Assembly (NCBI GenBank): GCA_963813725.1 | Contig: CAWFAI010000008.1 | Coordinates: 182,598-246,597 of the forward strand | Source of the DNA: VGBV01 sp963813725 | GTDB lineage: Bacteria > Actinomycetota > Thermoleophilia > Solirubrobacterales > 70-9 | Reading direction: 5' to 3' | Length of the DNA stretch: 64,000 bases | Shown: piece by piece, positions 16,099 to 23,981 of the stretch | How the letters are laid out: every line of letters begins with the position of its first letter | Numbering within the stretch: the stretch's first letter is position 1 | Notes under the pieces: generated by a model | Database searches by the model: none | What the model was told of the DNA's origin: nothing | What the model saw: the letters and a program-made list of their open reading frames with translations, nothing else | Position numbers and translations under genes: made by a program

Positions 16099-17142
16099 TC
16101 AGAAGGGAAGCACCCTCGCCGCCAGGCCGGCCCCGCGAAGGGCGGTGTCGGAGAGCAGGTGCCGCTCGGCGCGCGGACCGAGCTGCTCGACCTGCCAGGC
16201 CACGGTCTCCTCCAGGGTCTCTTCGTGCGGCCGGGGCTCGAAGCCCAGCTCCTCGGTGGCCTTGTCGTTGCGGTAGGTCCACCACTGCATCGCCGAGCGG
16301 ACCTCGTCGGGCGAGGCCGGCGCCGGCAGACCCGCGCGCGACAGCGCCTCGACGCTCGCGAGCAGCGCCTGGCCGGGGAGCTTCAGCGGCGGCGGCGGCA
16401 CGCCGGCGATGCGACTCAGGTCCGCCAAGAGCCGCTGCAGGGTGAAGTTGCGGGCCGAGAGCAGGTAGCGCTCGCCCTCCTGGCCCTTTTGGTCGGCCAG
16501 AAGGTGCCCGCGGGCGACGTCGCGGACGTCGACGACGTTCAGGCCCCCGTCGACATAGGCGGGGATCCGCCTCAGCAGCAGGCGGCGCACCAGCCGGTTC
16601 GAGGTCCCGGAGGGGTCATCGGGCCCGAGCACGAACGTCGGGTTGACGACGACCACGGGCAGTCCCTTGGCGGCGACGCGCATCGCCACCGCCTCGGCGT
16701 CGTGCTTGGCGTTGACGTAGGCGATCCCAAGCCGCCCGGCCGTGAAGGGCTGGGACTCGTCGGCCGTGCCCTCGCGCCGGGCGGGCCCCACCGCGCCGGC
16801 GCTTGAGGTGTGGACCGCGCGGACGACGCCGGCGCGCAGGGCCTCCTCCATCACGATGCGGGTACCGCCGACGTTGACCTCGAACACGCGACTGCGGTCC
16901 GCCACCCGCATCGAGGTCTTGCCGGCGACGTGGAAGACCCGGTCCACCCCGTCCATCGCGGCCCGCACCGAATCGCGGTCGGTGATGTCGCCGTCAGCCC
17001 GCTCGAAGGCGATGCCGTCCAGGTGGGAGGCGTCGCGGCCGGGCCGGATCAGCAGGCGCAGGCGCTCGCCCCGCTCGGCGAGCTGCCTGACGACGTGAGA
17101 GCCGATGAAGCCCGTCCCGCCCGTGACGAGCGTGGTTGCCAT
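16099..17142 (-). CDS. NAD(P)-dependent epimerase/dehydratase, HpnA/dihydroflavonol reductase-like
   Basis: A 347-residue extended SDR. The cofactor loop is TLVTGGTGFIGSHVVRQL, the active site has a Ser in HTSSAGAVG and the catalytic pair in YVNAK, and FVLGPDDPSG lies near the substrate pocket. The overall pattern resembles the sugar epimerase HpnA found with hopanoid genes and the dihydroflavonol-4-reductase branch. No hopanoid gene is in the window, so the substrate is open. ATG 17142 is taken as the start because TACCAT lies 8 bases upstream and the first glycine loop follows immediately. It is divergent from degV with only 25 bases between the start codons. Confidence 0.82.
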   Translation of the reverse strand: MATTLVTGGTGFIGSHVVRQLAERGERLRLLIRPGRDASHLDGIAFERADGDITDRDSVRAAMDGVDRVFHVAGKTSMRVADRSRVFEVNVGGTRIVMEEALRAGVVRAVHTSSAGAVGPARREGTADESQPFTAGRLGIAYVNAKHDAEAVAMRVAAKGLPVVVVNPTFVLGPDDPSGTSNRLVRRLLLRRIPAYVDGGLNVVDVRDVARGHLLADQKGQEGERYLLSARNFTLQRLLADLSRIAGVPPPPLKLPGQALLASVEALSRAGLPAPASPDEVRSAMQWWTYRNDKATEELGFEPRPHEETLEETVAWQVEQLGPRAERHLLSDTALRGAGLAARVLPF

Positions 17143-17150
17143 CGGCGAGC

Positions 17151-17160
17151 ATGGTAGAAC
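17151..17160. promoter_or_regulatory. Overlapping divergent -10 elements, epimerase/degV
   Basis: On the minus strand TACCAT (17156-17151) lies 8 bases from the epimerase ATG. On the plus strand TAGAAC (17155-17160) lies 7 bases from the degV GTG. The hexamers share two bases, so polymerase should not occupy both at once. Confidence 0.6.
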
Positions 17161-17167
17161 GGTCGCT

Positions 17168-18052
17168 GTGAGCGCCTCGACTGGACCGGCCCTGGTCGCC
17201 GACACCACCTCCTATCTGGCACCGGAGGTGCTGAAGCGCCACGAGATCCACCTGGTCAGCCTCTACGTCGGCCTCGAGGGACAACAGGAGCGCGAGATCG
17301 ACCTGCTCGACGACCTCGACGGCTTCTACGAGCGCCTGCGGGCCTCCGAGGAGGCGGTGACCACCTCGCAGCCGTCGGTGGGCGACTTCCTCTCCGTCTA
17401 TGAGCCGCTGCTGGCCGAGGGGCGGGAGATCGTCTCGATCCACATCTCGGCCGGCATCTCGGGCACCTACGAGACCGCCGTCCAGGCGCGCGAGCGCCTG
17501 ATCGCCGACGGCACGGGCGGGGAGCGGATCCACATCGTCGACTCGAAGACCGCCGCCGGCGGGATGGCGATGGTGGTGCTGGGCGCCGCGAGCGCCGCGG
17601 CGGAGGGCCGTTCGGCGGAAGGGATCGTCGCCGGGGCCCAGGAGGCTCGGCGGAGCCTGAAGCTGTGGTTCGCGGTGGACACCCTGGAATACCTGCGCCG
17701 CGGGGGGCGCATCGGCGCCGCGGGCGCCTGGATCGGCACCACGCTGAAGATCAAGCCGATCCTCACCTTCGAGGAGGAGGTGACCCCGGTCGAGCGCGTG
17801 CGCACCCGCGCCCGCTCGGTCGAGCGCCTGGTCGGCTACGCGAAGCAGCGCCACGAGGACGGCGCCGACGCCTGGGTCGTGAACCACGTCCAGGACCCCG
17901 ACGCCGCCGCCAGCCTGATCGAGGCCTGCCGCCCGATCTTCGGCAGCGAGCCCCTCGTGATGGCGGAGATGGGCCCCGTGGTCGGCGCCCACGTAGGCCC
18001 CGGGTTGCTCGGGATCGGCGCGACCACGCGCTCCGCGGTGGGCCTGGACTAG
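17168..18052 (+). CDS. DegV family fatty-acid-binding protein
   Basis: A 294-residue DegV/FakB-type protein. VADTTSYLAPEVLKRHEIHLVSLYV starts the fold, TSQPSVGDFL carries the conserved Thr-Ser-Gln-Pro, ISAGISGTYETA is the fatty-acid carboxylate-binding stretch and DTLEYLRRGGRIG is highly conserved. In Firmicutes such proteins present fatty acids to FakA kinase; no FakA gene is nearby, so here only fatty-acid binding is likely. The GTG at 17168 is chosen because a -10 element lies 7 bases upstream. Confidence 0.88.
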   Translation: MSASTGPALVADTTSYLAPEVLKRHEIHLVSLYVGLEGQQEREIDLLDDLDGFYERLRASEEAVTTSQPSVGDFLSVYEPLLAEGREIVSIHISAGISGTYETAVQARERLIADGTGGERIHIVDSKTAAGGMAMVVLGAASAAAEGRSAEGIVAGAQEARRSLKLWFAVDTLEYLRRGGRIGAAGAWIGTTLKIKPILTFEEEVTPVERVRTRARSVERLVGYAKQRHEDGADAWVVNHVQDPDAAASLIEACRPIFGSEPLVMAEMGPVVGAHVGPGLLGIGATTRSAVGLD

Positions 18053-18059
18053 AGGGCTG

Positions 18060-18338
18060 CTACCTGCGGCGGCGCAGCGCCAGGATGCCGCCGACCACCA
18101 GGCCGACCACTGCGGCTCCGGCGATCAGCTGGCCCTTGTGCTTCTTGATCTGGGTGCCGACGTCGGTGGCCTCGCCCCAGCGGTTGCGCAGCGCATCCAC
18201 CGAGCGCGAGAGCTCGGTGCGCTGATCGACGATGTCGCGCCGGATCTCGTCAGCCGACCGGGTGCCGGGGGGAGGCGGGGCGAAGCGGCCGTTGCCGGTC
18301 GGTCCTGGCGCGGTGCCGGTGCTGGTCTGAGACTCCAT
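18060..18338 (-). CDS. DUF3618 family protein
   Basis: A 92-residue protein with a Pro/Gly-rich N-terminus, a DUF3618 core (TRSADEIRRDIVDQRTELSRSVDALRNRWGE) that is likely coiled coil, and one C-terminal membrane helix (LIAGAAVVGLVVGGILALRRRR). The family occurs in actinobacterial envelope operons with Act-holin-X proteins. Its ATG shares a base with the stop of the upstream holin-X gene, so the two are translationally coupled. Confidence 0.82.
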   Translation of the reverse strand: MESQTSTGTAPGPTGNGRFAPPPPGTRSADEIRRDIVDQRTELSRSVDALRNRWGEATDVGTQIKKHKGQLIAGAAVVGLVVGGILALRRRR

Positions 18339-18844
18339 CAGTCCTCCTCCTCGTTGTCGAAGGCAGCCTTGATCTCCTTCGCCTCCTCGATCGCCATCTC
18401 GGGCACCGGGGGCGAGGCGGTCTGGAACGTGCGGTAGGCGAAGAACCCCGCGCCCGCCGCGATCAGCAGGAAGAGCGCGGCCTCCACCAGGAAACCGGCC
18501 CACGAGTTGTCGAAGACGAGGTCGTTCAGCAGCCAGGCGATCCCGTGCATGATCAGCATCAGCGCCGCGAGCAGGAAGACCCCGGCGACGATCGCCGTGA
18601 CCCCGCCCTGCAGGAGCTGGTTGAGCTTCTCGGTGACCTCGGTCTTTGCGAGCTCGATCTCCTCGCGGACGAGGACGGTGGCGCGGTCGGAGATCTCGAA
18701 GACGAGCTCGCCGACGCTCATGTCCTCGGGATTGGGGCCGTTGGGGCCCGACGAGGGCGGCGTGGTCGGCTCGACCCGGGGGAGCGACTGTCCGGGCTCG
18801 GGCGGGACCCGCGGCGTCTCGCCGGATGCGGGGCCGCCGCTCAC
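18338..18844 (-). CDS. Act-holin-X (phage holin superfamily III-like) membrane protein
   Basis: A 168-residue protein. A Pro-rich disordered N-terminus of about 40 residues is followed by a charged amphipathic helix (VGELVFEISDRATVLVREEIELAKTEVTEKL) and two membrane helices (GGVTAIVAGVFLLAALMLIMHGIAWLL and GFLVEAALFLLIAAGAGFFAY). This is the Actinobacterial holin-X family. Despite the name, such genes sit in ordinary chromosomal envelope operons and are not evidence of a prophage. The GTG start overlaps the stop of the 44-residue gene upstream by 4 bases. Confidence 0.83.
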   Translation of the reverse strand: MSGGPASGETPRVPPEPGQSLPRVEPTTPPSSGPNGPNPEDMSVGELVFEISDRATVLVREEIELAKTEVTEKLNQLLQGGVTAIVAGVFLLAALMLIMHGIAWLLNDLVFDNSWAGFLVEAALFLLIAAGAGFFAYRTFQTASPPVPEMAIEEAKEIKAAFDNEEED

Positions 18845-18975
18845 TCGGGGGGGTCCTCGTTGAAGACGCGCCGCCAGATCACCTCGGAGAGCCGGTGCGC
18901 GGTGACGGTCGCCAGCGCACCCATCGCCGCCAGCAGCCCCGCCCAGGTCAGTCTTCTGAAGATGTCGCTGTCCAC
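18841..18975 (-). CDS. 44-residue membrane protein, DUF4235-like
   Basis: A short gene starting at GTG 18975 after a strong AAGGAG ribosome-binding site (about 6 bases upstream) and ending with GTGA that overlaps the holin-X start. The protein has one hydrophobic segment (LTWAGLLAAMGALATVTA) followed by HRLSEVIWRRVFNEDPPE, resembling the end of DUF4235 proteins (hydrophobic helix, then W-R-x-V-x-x-E-x-P-P). It is the first gene of a three-gene coupled operon with holin-X and DUF3618 proteins. Confidence 0.72.
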   Translation of the reverse strand: MDSDIFRRLTWAGLLAAMGALATVTAHRLSEVIWRRVFNEDPPE

Positions 18976-18993
18976 GTCGCTCTCCTTATCGCG

Positions 18994-20271
18994 CTACCCG
19001 GTCTGCGCAGCGGAGTAAACCACCTCGGCGCCGCCATCGGCCGGCTGGCGCGGGCGCTCCGCGTAGTCGCCCCAGCGCTCGAAGAAGGCACGGTAGACGG
19101 CGTGGGTCCAGTCCCGGTCGGCCGTCTCCAGCAGGCCATGCTGCCCGGCGGGCAGGATCCAGACGCGGACCAGGTCGTTGCCGGCGGCCGCGTCCTGCAG
19201 GATGCGGGCCTGGTCCACCTTGACGATGTGGTCGTCGGAGGGATGCAGCACCAGCAGCGGCACCTTGGCCTCGGGCACGTGGTCGCGGCCGGCCGCCCGC
19301 CGCCAGATCTCCTCGGCGTCGATCCCGTAATACGGCGCCGAGACGGTTTCCAGCACGCGCTCCATGTCCTCGGCCTCCGGGGGCCAGCGCCCCGAGCGCA
19401 CGCGGGAGATCAGCGCAGCCTTGAAGGCACGATGGATCGGGTAGCGCGGGTGCCGGCGCGGGACCGGCTCCGAGAGCCGCGCCCAGACCTCCTTGGGCAC
19501 TGCCGGCGGCGAGACCGCGAGGATGCCGCCGTCGAGGAGCGCCTCGGCCCCCTCGAGGTGCGAGGCATTCAAGACCGAGCTGCCGCCGAGCGAGATCCCG
19601 AGCAGGCCGACGCTGGTTGCGCCCAGCTCCTTCAGGTAGCGGGCCAGCGCGATCAGGTCCTCGCCCTCCTTCCAGCCGGCGGTCGAAGGAGCCGTGCTGG
19701 TGAGCTCTGTCATGCCGAAGCTGCGCAGGTCGATCACCGCGACGTTGAAGCCCCACTCGTAGTAGGCGCGAACCGCGATCTGGCGGACGTAGTCGAAGCG
19801 GCTCGAGGTGAAGAGGCCGTGGACGACGATCAGGCCGGGCCGGGCCGCCTCCTGGAGCGCGATCGAGGCGGCGATGCGCTCGCCGTCGGCCCCTTCGAAG
19901 ATGTGGTCCTCGAACTGGGCCGGGTAGCGGTAGCCCAGGACCGCCCCCTGGCGCTGCTGGGCGAGCACGAAGTTGGAGATGTCTCCCATCCCGAAGCGAA
20001 GCTCGGCCAGCGGGTTGCGCTGCAGGTCCTGCGGCAGCGCCTCGAGATCTGCCATCAGGGCCGCCATCGACCGCTCGCGGGGCGCGGGCAGCGGCAGCGG
20101 CCTCCGCCCGCGGCGCTCGAGGGCCACGAGCAGGTCGCGCAGCCGCCCGCCGAGCAGCTGGCCGAAGATCCAGATCGGCATCGCCACCAGGCCGAAGAGG
20201 ACGTTGGCGACCTTGGCGGAGCCGTGCAGCACCCGGTCCTGGCGCCGGGTACGGGCGAGGCCCTCCCACAC
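18994..20271 (-). CDS. Alpha/beta hydrolase of unknown substrate
   Basis: A 425-residue protein. An N-terminal extension of about 110 residues contains one likely membrane-associated helix (VANVLFGLVAMPIWIFGQLLGG). The catalytic domain has LIVVHGLFTSSRFDYVRQIA (oxyanion region), LGISLGGSSVLNAS (nucleophile elbow), LVLHPSDDHIV (acid) and AGQHGLLE (His). This layout resembles YheT/ABHD1-3-like esterases or lipases. It lies between two small operons on the same strand and ends 18 bases before the envelope operon start. The N-terminal helix suggests it acts at the membrane on lipids; that is inference. Confidence 0.8.
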   Translation of the reverse strand: MWEGLARTRRQDRVLHGSAKVANVLFGLVAMPIWIFGQLLGGRLRDLLVALERRGRRPLPLPAPRERSMAALMADLEALPQDLQRNPLAELRFGMGDISNFVLAQQRQGAVLGYRYPAQFEDHIFEGADGERIAASIALQEAARPGLIVVHGLFTSSRFDYVRQIAVRAYYEWGFNVAVIDLRSFGMTELTSTAPSTAGWKEGEDLIALARYLKELGATSVGLLGISLGGSSVLNASHLEGAEALLDGGILAVSPPAVPKEVWARLSEPVPRRHPRYPIHRAFKAALISRVRSGRWPPEAEDMERVLETVSAPYYGIDAEEIWRRAAGRDHVPEAKVPLLVLHPSDDHIVKVDQARILQDAAAGNDLVRVWILPAGQHGLLETADRDWTHAVYRAFFERWGDYAERPRQPADGGAEVVYSAAQTG

Positions 20272-20289
20272 TGGCTAGCTCACCGCCCG

Positions 20290-20928
20290 CTAGCCCGCCA
20301 GCCGGTCGCCGGCCGGCCGCGGCTCGAGCCCGCCGCAGATCGTCTCCACCACCAGCGACTTCGCGTCCTCGTAGTCGGAGTCGGAGGCGGGGACGACCTC
20401 GAAGATCCACCCCGTCAGCAGCTGCTCGATGGCCCCGTAGAAGAGCATCGAGGCGAAGTCGGGGCTGACGTCGGTGCGGAACTCGCCCTCGGCCTGCGCG
20501 TCGGCGACGATCTTGGCGATCGCGTCGTATGCCTGGCGGATCTCGGGCAGGTGGGTGCGCCCGAAGGAGTTGGCCGCCCGGGTCACCTCGACGATGATCA
20601 CCTTCATCAGCTCGGGGTTGTGGCGGTAGGACTCGACGATGAAGCCCGCGGCCGCCCCGAGCTTGGCGCGGGGGCTGTCGAGCTCGGAGTCGGCCTGGCG
20701 GATCGCGTCCAGGAGCAGCGACCAGCGCTCGGTGAAGAGCTCGTTCAGCATCTGCTCCTTGGAGTCGAAGTAGTGGTAGACGAGGCCGTAGGCGACCCCC
20801 GCCTCCTCGGCTATGTCGCTGACGCGGGCGCTGTGGAAGCCCTGGCGGGCGAAGACCCGAATCGCGGCGTCCAGGATCTGGCGGCGCTTGTCGGCGGCGC
20901 GGCCCTCGTTGTCGTTGGCCGCGGCCAT
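20290..20928 (-). CDS. TetR family transcriptional regulator
   Basis: A 212-residue repressor. The helix-turn-helix is RRQILDAAIRVFARQGFHSARVSDIAEEAGVAYGLVYHYFDSKEQML. The C-terminal ligand domain is of the fatty-acid-responsive type (FVESYRHNPELMKVIIVEVTRAANSF, QLLTGWIFEVVP), but the ligand is unknown. Its ATG overlaps the TGA of the upstream nitrilase gene, so both are made from one mRNA. A perfect inverted repeat overlapping the operon promoter (21834-21847) is the probable autoregulatory operator. Confidence 0.88.
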   Translation of the reverse strand: MAAANDNEGRAADKRRQILDAAIRVFARQGFHSARVSDIAEEAGVAYGLVYHYFDSKEQMLNELFTERWSLLLDAIRQADSELDSPRAKLGAAAGFIVESYRHNPELMKVIIVEVTRAANSFGRTHLPEIRQAYDAIAKIVADAQAEGEFRTDVSPDFASMLFYGAIEQLLTGWIFEVVPASDSDYEDAKSLVVETICGGLEPRPAGDRLAG

Positions 20929-21820
20929 CAGGGCGTCCCCGCCCGGCTGGTGGGCCCGGCGATGCCGGCCGCCTGCGAGGGGACTTGGGCCGACCCGCCC
21001 TGCTCCTCGGGCCACTCGTAGGCGCCGCGGCCGGCGGTTGCGGAGCGACGGCAGGTTGTCGCGCACCTCGTCCTGGGCGCCGAAGTCGAGCTCGGCGCTG
21101 ACGAAGCCCACCGAGTCGGGCGCCTGGGCCAGGACCACCCCCCACGGGTCAACGATCATCGAGTGGCCGTAGCTGCGGTAGTGGGGCGGCGCCTCACCGG
21201 TCTGGTTCGGCGCCAGCACGAAGACCTGGTTCTCGATCGCCCGGGCTCGCAGCAGGATCTCCCAGTGGTCGCGCCCAGTGTGCTCGGTGAAGGCCGCCGG
21301 AACCGTGATCACCCGCGCGTTCCGCAGGGCGAGGATCCGGTAGAGCTCAGGAAAGCGCAGGTCGTAGCAGACGGTCATGCCGACCGGGACGCCGCCGGCG
21401 CCCGCGACCACGACCTCGCCGCCGGCGTCCTCGGTCTCGGACTCGCGGTAGGAGACGCCGCCGACGTCCACGTCGAACATGTGGATCTTGCGGTAGACGC
21501 CTGCGATGGAGCCGTCGGGGCCCAGCAGGACCGAGGTGTTGAACGGCTTCCGGTGCCCGCCGAGGAGCTCCGGGAAGCTGCCCGCCAGCAGGTGGATGCC
21601 CAGCTCGGACGCCCAGTCCGAGGCGGCGCTGATCGAGGGGCCGTCGAGGGGCTCGGCGGCACGCGGCGATCCCCTCGCCGGGGCCCAGGAAGGTCCACTT
21701 CTCGGGCAGCGCGACCAGCTCGGCTCCGTCCGCGGCGGCTTCGCGGACGAGCTTCTCGGCGACCTCGAGGTTGCGATCGCGGTCGTCGGTCGAGTTCAGC
21801 TGTACGGCTGCTGCGCGCAT
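20928..21820 (-). CDS. Carbon-nitrogen hydrolase, nitrilase/omega-amidase superfamily (two one-base frameshifts)
   Basis: A protein of about 296 residues after correction. The catalytic triad is complete: Glu in LVALPEKWTF, Lys in YRKIHMFD and Cys in VCYDLRFPEL. The last motif is very like Nit1/omega-amidase and deaminated-glutathione amidase enzymes. VPAAFTEHTGRDHWEILLRARAIENQVF is the conserved dimer region. Extra bases near 21660 and 21027 break the frame; the reading resumes cleanly at AEPLDGPS and at AYEWPEE. The ATG 21820 follows GGAGGAGAGG. A role in amide repair is likely from family; exact substrate unknown. It is co-transcribed with the TetR regulator. Confidence 0.85.
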
Positions 21821-21833
21821 CCTCTCCTCCGGC

Positions 21834-21852
21834 TGACTGACCAGTCAATCTA
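21834..21852 (-). promoter_or_regulatory. TetR-type operator over the nitrilase-tetR promoter
   Basis: TGACTG-AC-CAGTCA (21834-21847) is a perfect 6-2-6 inverted repeat. On the minus strand the -10 TAGATT (21852-21847) abuts it, so the repeat covers the transcription start. This placement is typical of repression by steric block, and the operon encodes a TetR protein. Confidence 0.7.
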
Positions 21853-21987
21853 GCGGCCCTCCCTGCCGGACGCGGAGGAGGCGGCCCACCTCCTGGCACG
21901 TTTCCCGTGCGGCGATCCGGGCAGGCTTGTGGGGACGACACAAGCGAACGACTCAACCGGCAGCGAACCTACTTCCAGGAGGCGAGA
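21853..21987. other. Intergenic region between the nitrilase operon and a small basic gene
   Basis: These 135 bases contain a degenerate partial copy of the interspersed element (CCGGAC-GCGGAGGA at 21866-21879, lacking five core bases) and, at 21975-21982, the AGGAGG ribosome-binding site of the next gene. No strong promoter is recognised. Confidence 0.4.
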
Positions 21988-22275
21988 ATGGCCAAGGACA
22001 AATCGCTCTACAAGGAACTGCGCTCCCACGGCGTTCGCAAGGGCAAGGCCCGGAAGGTCAGCTCCGCGCTTGCATCGAGGAGCGGCACTGACCGCCCCAA
22101 GGCCGCGAAGAAGGCCGTCGAGGACCTGCGGACGGCAGCCGGCCGGATCCAGGAGCGCATGTCGCTCGACGAGGACCGCCGCGCGGCCGCCGCGAAGGCG
22201 GCCAAGACCCGCAAGAAGAAGGCCAAGCAGCGCAAGAAGGGCGCCCGGAAGCTCGCCGCCGGCCGTTCGGGCTGA
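21988..22275 (+). CDS. Small lysine-rich basic protein
   Basis: A 95-residue protein that is not recognised. The N-terminal half (MAKDKSLYKELRSHGVRKGKARKVSSAL) is followed by a likely helix (AAKKAVEDLRTAAGRIQERMSLDEDRRAAAAKAAKT) and a highly basic tail (RKKKAKQRKKGARKLAAGR). Composition resembles the Lys/Ala-rich tails of histone-H1-like or HU-tail proteins, so nucleic-acid binding is plausible. The ATG follows AGGAGG at good spacing. It stands alone between a minus-strand operon and the epimerase gene. Confidence 0.65.
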   Translation: MAKDKSLYKELRSHGVRKGKARKVSSALASRSGTDRPKAAKKAVEDLRTAAGRIQERMSLDEDRRAAAAKAAKTRKKKAKQRKKGARKLAAGRSG

Positions 22276-22304
22276 GCCCGGCCGGCTCAGAGACTGAGCC
22301 GCAA

Positions 22305-22310
22305 TACGAT
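22305..22310 (+). promoter_or_regulatory. Leaderless-type -10 before the NAD-dependent epimerase
   Basis: TACGAT followed by 6 bases and the GTG at 22317. Confidence 0.55.
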
Positions 22311-22316
22311 GGCGCC

Positions 22317-23337
22317 GTGAAGGTCCTCGTCACGGGCGCCACAGGGAAGGTCGGCAACGCCCTCGCCTCGGCGCTGCTTGAGCGTGGGGACGACGTACGC
22401 GTGCTCGTCCGCGATCCCGAGCGCGCCGTCGCCGTGCTCCCATCGGGCGTGGAGGTCGCGCGCGGCGACGTCACCGACCCGTCCACCCTGCCGCCGGCCG
22501 TCGCCGGCTGCGAGCTCGTCTTCAACGCCATGGGGCTGCCTGAGCAGTGGTTCGCCGACGAGGGCATCTTCGACCGCGTCAACGCGGCGGGAAGCGGCGA
22601 CCTGGCCCGCGCCGCGCACGAGGCCGGGGTGCGGCGGTTCATCCACACCTCCACCAACGACGTCTTCCACGCCGAACAGGGCGCGAGCTTCGACGAGTCC
22701 GAGGTCGCCGACTATCCGAAGGGCACGGCCTACGAGCGCTCCAAGCAGGAGGCGGAGCGGCGGGTCCTAGCCCAGCGCGACGGCATGGAGGTCGTGATCA
22801 CGAACCCGACCGGCGTCTACGGCCCCGGCCCCTCCTCCAGCCACACCCTCGAGAACGGCCTCTTCCGTCCCGTCGTCGAGAAGAAGCTCCCCGCCATGGT
22901 TCCCGGCGGCATGGGCCTCGTGTTCGTGGACGGCGTCGTCCGTGGCCACCTCGCCGCCGCCGACGTCGGCAAGGATGGCGAGCGCTACATCCTCACCGAC
23001 ACCTACATGGAGCTCGGCGACCTCGCCCGCGAGGTCGTCCGCATCGCCGGCCGTGGCCGCGTGCCCCCGACGATGCCGGTCCCTCTTGCAAGAGTCTTTG
23101 CGGCCGCGGGCGAGGCTGTCTCCGGCGTCATCAAGAAGTCCCCGATGCTCGCCAAGGGCCAGCTCCACTTCTTCCAGTGGCAGGCGAAGGCCGACGCGTC
23201 GAAGGCCCAGCGCGAGCTCGGCTTCACCCCCACCCCGCTCGAGGAGGGCCTGCGCAAGACGCTCGAGTGCGATGGGGTCTGCTCACCTCCTCGGCATAGC
23301 CGGACCCACGCGGCTTCTAGGGGCCATGGTCAAGTAG
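22317..23337 (+). CDS. NAD-dependent epimerase/dehydratase (one-base frameshift near 23270)
   Basis: An extended SDR of about 339 residues. The cofactor loop is VLVTGATGKVGNALASAL, the catalytic region has TSTNDVFHAEQ and YERSKQEAE (Y-x-x-x-K), and TGVYGPGPSS follows. It resembles 3-beta-HSD/dihydroflavonol-reductase-like proteins; the substrate is unknown. An extra base near 23270 hides the true C-terminus, which should read WMGSAHLLGIAGPTRLLGAMVK and stop at 23337; without it the frame runs into the next, convergent gene. The two genes then overlap by 8 bases. The GTG start is supported by the -10 element 6 bases upstream. Confidence 0.83.
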
Positions 23338-23981
23338 GCTCGCCCGCCGGCTCCGGGGGGTTGACCAGGAACGGACTAGACGAGCCTGACCCAACGCCGG
23401 GCACGAAGCGGCCGACGCGGCGGGCCCAGGCGAGGTAGGTCTCGCCGTGGGTGGCGGTCATGTGGGGCTCCTCGACCAGGCGGACCTGGATCTGGATGCC
23501 TGAGATCAGCAGCACGCCGGCGGCGAGGGCGACCCAGCTGGGGACGAGCAGCGCGAAGCCGACCCAGGCGATGACCATGAAGGTGTAGATGGGGTTGCGG
23601 CAGAGGTCGAAGAGGCCGTCGGTGACGAGCTCGGTTCGCTCCTCGGGATCGACGCCGATCCGCCAGGAGGCGCCCATCGCCATCTGGGCGGCGAAGGTGC
23701 CGGCGATGCCGACGGCGCAGAAGGCGAGGCCGGCCGCGTGGGCGGCCGTGGTGTCGAGCTCGTCCCAGACGGGGATGGCGTCGGCCAGCGCCAGCGCCGG
23801 GTTGATGCCGCCGAGCAGCACGCCGAGCGAAGAAGAGGGCGCCGCCGAACAGCTCGATCGGGGGCGCCGAGCCCAGGCCAGTGAGACCGCTCTTGCCGGT
23901 GGTGCGGAGCGCGACCCCGACGCGGACCCCGAAGGCGAGCGCCAGGTAGAACACCATCAGCGCCAGCGCCCAGCCGGCCAA
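23330..23981 (-). CDS. Isoprenylcysteine methyltransferase (ICMT/PEMT)-like membrane protein (frameshift near 23828)
   Basis: A protein of about 216 residues with about 5 membrane helices. The conserved C-terminal methyltransferase block is ELVTDGLFDLCRNPIYTFMV, then VRLVEEPHMTATHGETYLAWARRVGRFVPG (Glu-Glu and Y-x-x-W near the SAM site). Bacterial members methylate unknown small lipophilic substrates. The start is TTG directly after the MerR stop (TAG-TTG), so translation is coupled. An extra base near 23828 separates the first 52 residues from the rest; the reading resumes at LGVLLGGINPALALAD. It is the last gene of the catabolic operon. Confidence 0.75.

Noticed and set aside
18338..18844. 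Prophage remnant suggested by a holin-family protein
   Set aside because: Act-holin-X proteins are ordinary actinobacterial envelope proteins; no endolysin, structural, integrase or attachment-site genes are nearby.
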